Assembly (NCBI GenBank): GCA_047619685.1
Contig: JBLHLC010000085.1
Coordinates: forward strand, 1-7,526
Direction of reading: 5' to 3'
Origin: JABDJZ01 sp047619685
Lineage (GTDB): Bacteria > Bacteroidota > Rhodothermia > Rhodothermales > UBA10348
DNA length: 7,526 nucleotides
The position numbers and the translations under genes were made by a program. The notes under the pieces were generated by a model. That model saw nothing but the letters and a program-made list of their open reading frames with translations. It had not been told where the DNA came from and made no database searches. This document shows, one piece after another, positions 6,292 to 7,526 of the stretch. The stretch's first letter is position 1. Each line of letters opens with the position of its first letter.

Positions 6292-7389
6292 ATGCCTACT
6301 GCGTTGAACCCCTCCAAGGATGCCTCCACGGGCCCGGCCCCGGGCGCGACGCCGGCTTCCGCCCCGGGCGCGGCTTCGGCCCCGGGCGCGAGAAACCCGG
6401 CGTTTCCGCCCGTGATTGTCTCCGGCATCCAGCCTTCGGGGATCCTGCACATTGGCAACTACTTCGGGGCCCTCCGGCAGCACATTGCGCTCCACCGTGA
6501 CCAGGAGGCGTACTACTTCATCGTGAACTACCACGCGATGACGACGCTGCACGACCCCCAGGCGCTCAGGCAGTACTCCCTGGATGTTGCGCTGGACTAC
6601 CTCGCGCTGGGCTTCGACCCCGCCAGGGCCGCCCTTTTCCTCCAGTCCGACGTCCCGGCCGTCAATGAACTGGCCTGGATTTTTTATACGCTGACGCCCG
6701 TATCCCAGTTGGAGAAGGCCGTCGCCTTCAAGGACAAGGTGGCACAGGGACTCGCGGCCAACGCCGGGCTCTTCAACTACCCGGTGCTGCAGGCTGCCGA
6801 TATCCTGATCTATGGTGGCACCTTGGTGCCGGTGGGTCAGGATCAGAAGCAGAACGTGGAAATCACCCGCGACCTTGCGCAACGATTCAACGGGACCTTT
6901 TGCCCGGCCGATCCTGTGCTCCCGGTACCCGAGCCGTACATCCTCTCCGACGTCGCGGTTGTCCCGGGCGTGGACGGCCGCAAGATGTCCAAGAGTTACG
7001 GCAACACCATCGGAATTTTCGACGAGGGCAAGGTGCTCAAGCAGAAAATCATGAGCATCGTGACGGATTCCACGCCGCTGGAAGCCCCCAAGGATCCCGA
7101 TACCTGCAACGTATTCTCCCTCATCAAGCTTTTTGCTGATGACGCCACCCGTGACCGGATCGCGGATTCCTATCGGGCGGGTGGGTACGGGTTTGGCCAC
7201 GCCAAGAAGGAACTCCTGGGTCTGATGACCGACTATTTTGCGGACGCTCGGGACAAACGGCGAGAGCTGGTGCAGCGACCGGACTTCGTCACCGATGTGC
7301 TTAGCGACGGTGGCAGGCGGGGCCGCGAAAAAGCGGCAGAGACCATGGAGCGGGTGCGATCGGCGGTTGGCCTGATCACGACGACCTGA
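6292..7389 (+). CDS. trpS: Tryptophanyl-tRNA synthetase
   Basis: TrpRS is a class I aminoacyl-tRNA synthetase that joins tryptophan to tRNA-Trp using ATP in the cytosol. Signatures are SGIQPSG (44-50), HIGN (53-56, the HIGH motif as found in this family), LQAAD (166-170) with the tryptophan-recognising Asp170, PVGQDQKQNVE (180-190), and KMSKS (231-235) in VDGRKMSKSYGN. From the ATG at 6292 the protein is 365 residues, about 35-40 more than usual. The excess is an N-terminal tail (1-39) of Pro, Ala, Gly and Ser with three APGA repeats. An in-frame GTG at 6412 (Val41) would give a standard 325-residue enzyme, so the start is uncertain; 6292 fits the tight operon spacing (16 nt after the previous gene) but neither start has a ribosome site. 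Placement between trpE and trpG is unusual and would put the enzyme under the trp attenuator. The trpG gene follows after 7 nt. Confidence 0.96.
   Translation: MPTALNPSKDASTGPAPGATPASAPGAASAPGARNPAFPPVIVSGIQPSGILHIGNYFGALRQHIALHRDQEAYYFIVNYHAMTTLHDPQALRQYSLDVALDYLALGFDPARAALFLQSDVPAVNELAWIFYTLTPVSQLEKAVAFKDKVAQGLAANAGLFNYPVLQAADILIYGGTLVPVGQDQKQNVEITRDLAQRFNGTFCPADPVLPVPEPYILSDVAVVPGVDGRKMSKSYGNTIGIFDEGKVLKQKIMSIVTDSTPLEAPKDPDTCNVFSLIKLFADDATRDRIADSYRAGGYGFGHAKKELLGLMTDYFADARDKRRELVQRPDFVTDVLSDGGRRGREKAAETMERVRSAVGLITTT
6337..6390. repeat. Repeated GCCCCGGGCGCG in the trpS 5' end
   Basis: The 12-mer GCCCCGGGCGCG occurs three times, at 6337-6348, 6361-6372 and 6379-6390 (starts 24 and 18 bp apart), encoding the APGA repeats of the trpS N-terminal tail. 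Spacings are multiples of three, so the frame is kept. It looks like simple-sequence expansion of a disordered tail. Confidence 0.8.
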
Positions 7390-7396
7390 GTCGGCC

Positions 7397-7526
7397 ATGA
7401 TCCTCGTCATAGACAACTACGACTCCTTCACCTACAACCTGGTCCACATGGTTGCGGGCGGAGGCCAGGAGGTGCGGGTGGTGAGGAACGACGCCCTGAC
7501 CCTGGACGAGGTCCTTGCACTGAACC
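7397..7526 (+). CDS. trpG: Anthranilate synthase component II (glutamine amidotransferase), 5' part
   Basis: Only the first 43 codons are present; the gene runs off the right edge. MILVIDNYDSFTYNLVHM is the characteristic N-terminus of the class I glutamine amidotransferase subunit of anthranilate synthase (TrpG) and its relative PabA. The subunit cleaves glutamine and passes ammonia to TrpE; the catalytic Cys-His-Glu residues lie beyond the window. The trp leader and trpE upstream favour trpG, but the same protein may also serve PabB. The ATG at 7397 lies 7 nt after the trpS stop, so co-transcription is expected. Unlike the common trpEG arrangement, two genes separate it from trpE. Confidence 0.93.
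   Translation, partial: MILVIDNYDSFTYNLVHMVAGGGQEVRVVRNDALTLDEVLALN

Noticed and set aside
6208..7416. 402-codon open frame antisense to trpS
   Set aside because: It overlaps trpS completely, which has clear HIGN and KMSKS motifs. The antisense product is Arg/Gly/His-rich with no recognisable domain, as expected for the shadow of a GC-rich gene.
1..7526. Mobile elements, CRISPR arrays, tRNA or rRNA genes
   Set aside because: I saw no transposase or integrase-like protein, no regular repeat-spacer array, and no tRNA cloverleaf or rRNA-like stretch; all larger frames are explained by housekeeping genes.

Overview
The window is a compact, GC-rich bacterial chromosome segment made of housekeeping genes. 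It carries no sign of mobile DNA, rRNA, tRNA or CRISPR. None of the starts shows a convincing Shine-Dalgarno sequence, and TAnnTTTG-like promoter elements can be found. Together these suggest a Bacteroidota/Rhodothermia-like lineage, but this is inference and should be held loosely.

Left arm (126-4041), all on the minus strand. Read in transcription order it runs: a VKOR-family membrane oxidoreductase (3589-4041), a DsbA-like exported thiol oxidoreductase 2 nt downstream (2807-3586), transketolase (611-2608), and a small four-helix membrane protein of unknown role (126-482). VKOR and DsbA form a disulfide-making pair: DsbA oxidises secreted proteins and VKOR re-oxidises DsbA using quinone.

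Centre (4042-4325) is the divergent control region. It holds a cluster of TTGATC/GATCAA motifs, including a perfect 10-bp inverted repeat. Next comes a 22-codon leader peptide gene (4164-4232) with three Trp codons in a row. It is followed by mutually exclusive RNA helices and an intrinsic terminator ending in a T run (4255-4287). This is a textbook-style tryptophan attenuator that would otherwise go unannotated.

Right arm (4326-7526), plus strand, is a tight tryptophan operon: trpE (anthranilate synthase large subunit), a 148-residue protein I do not recognise, trpS (tryptophanyl-tRNA synthetase) and the start of trpG (anthranilate synthase glutaminase subunit), which runs off the window. 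Gaps are 12, 16 and 7 nt, so the genes are probably co-transcribed behind the attenuator. The enzyme that charges tRNA-Trp would then be controlled by the signal it produces (charged tRNA-Trp), together with the pathway that makes its substrate. This circuit, the unknown trp-operon protein and the motif cluster are the parts most worth following up.
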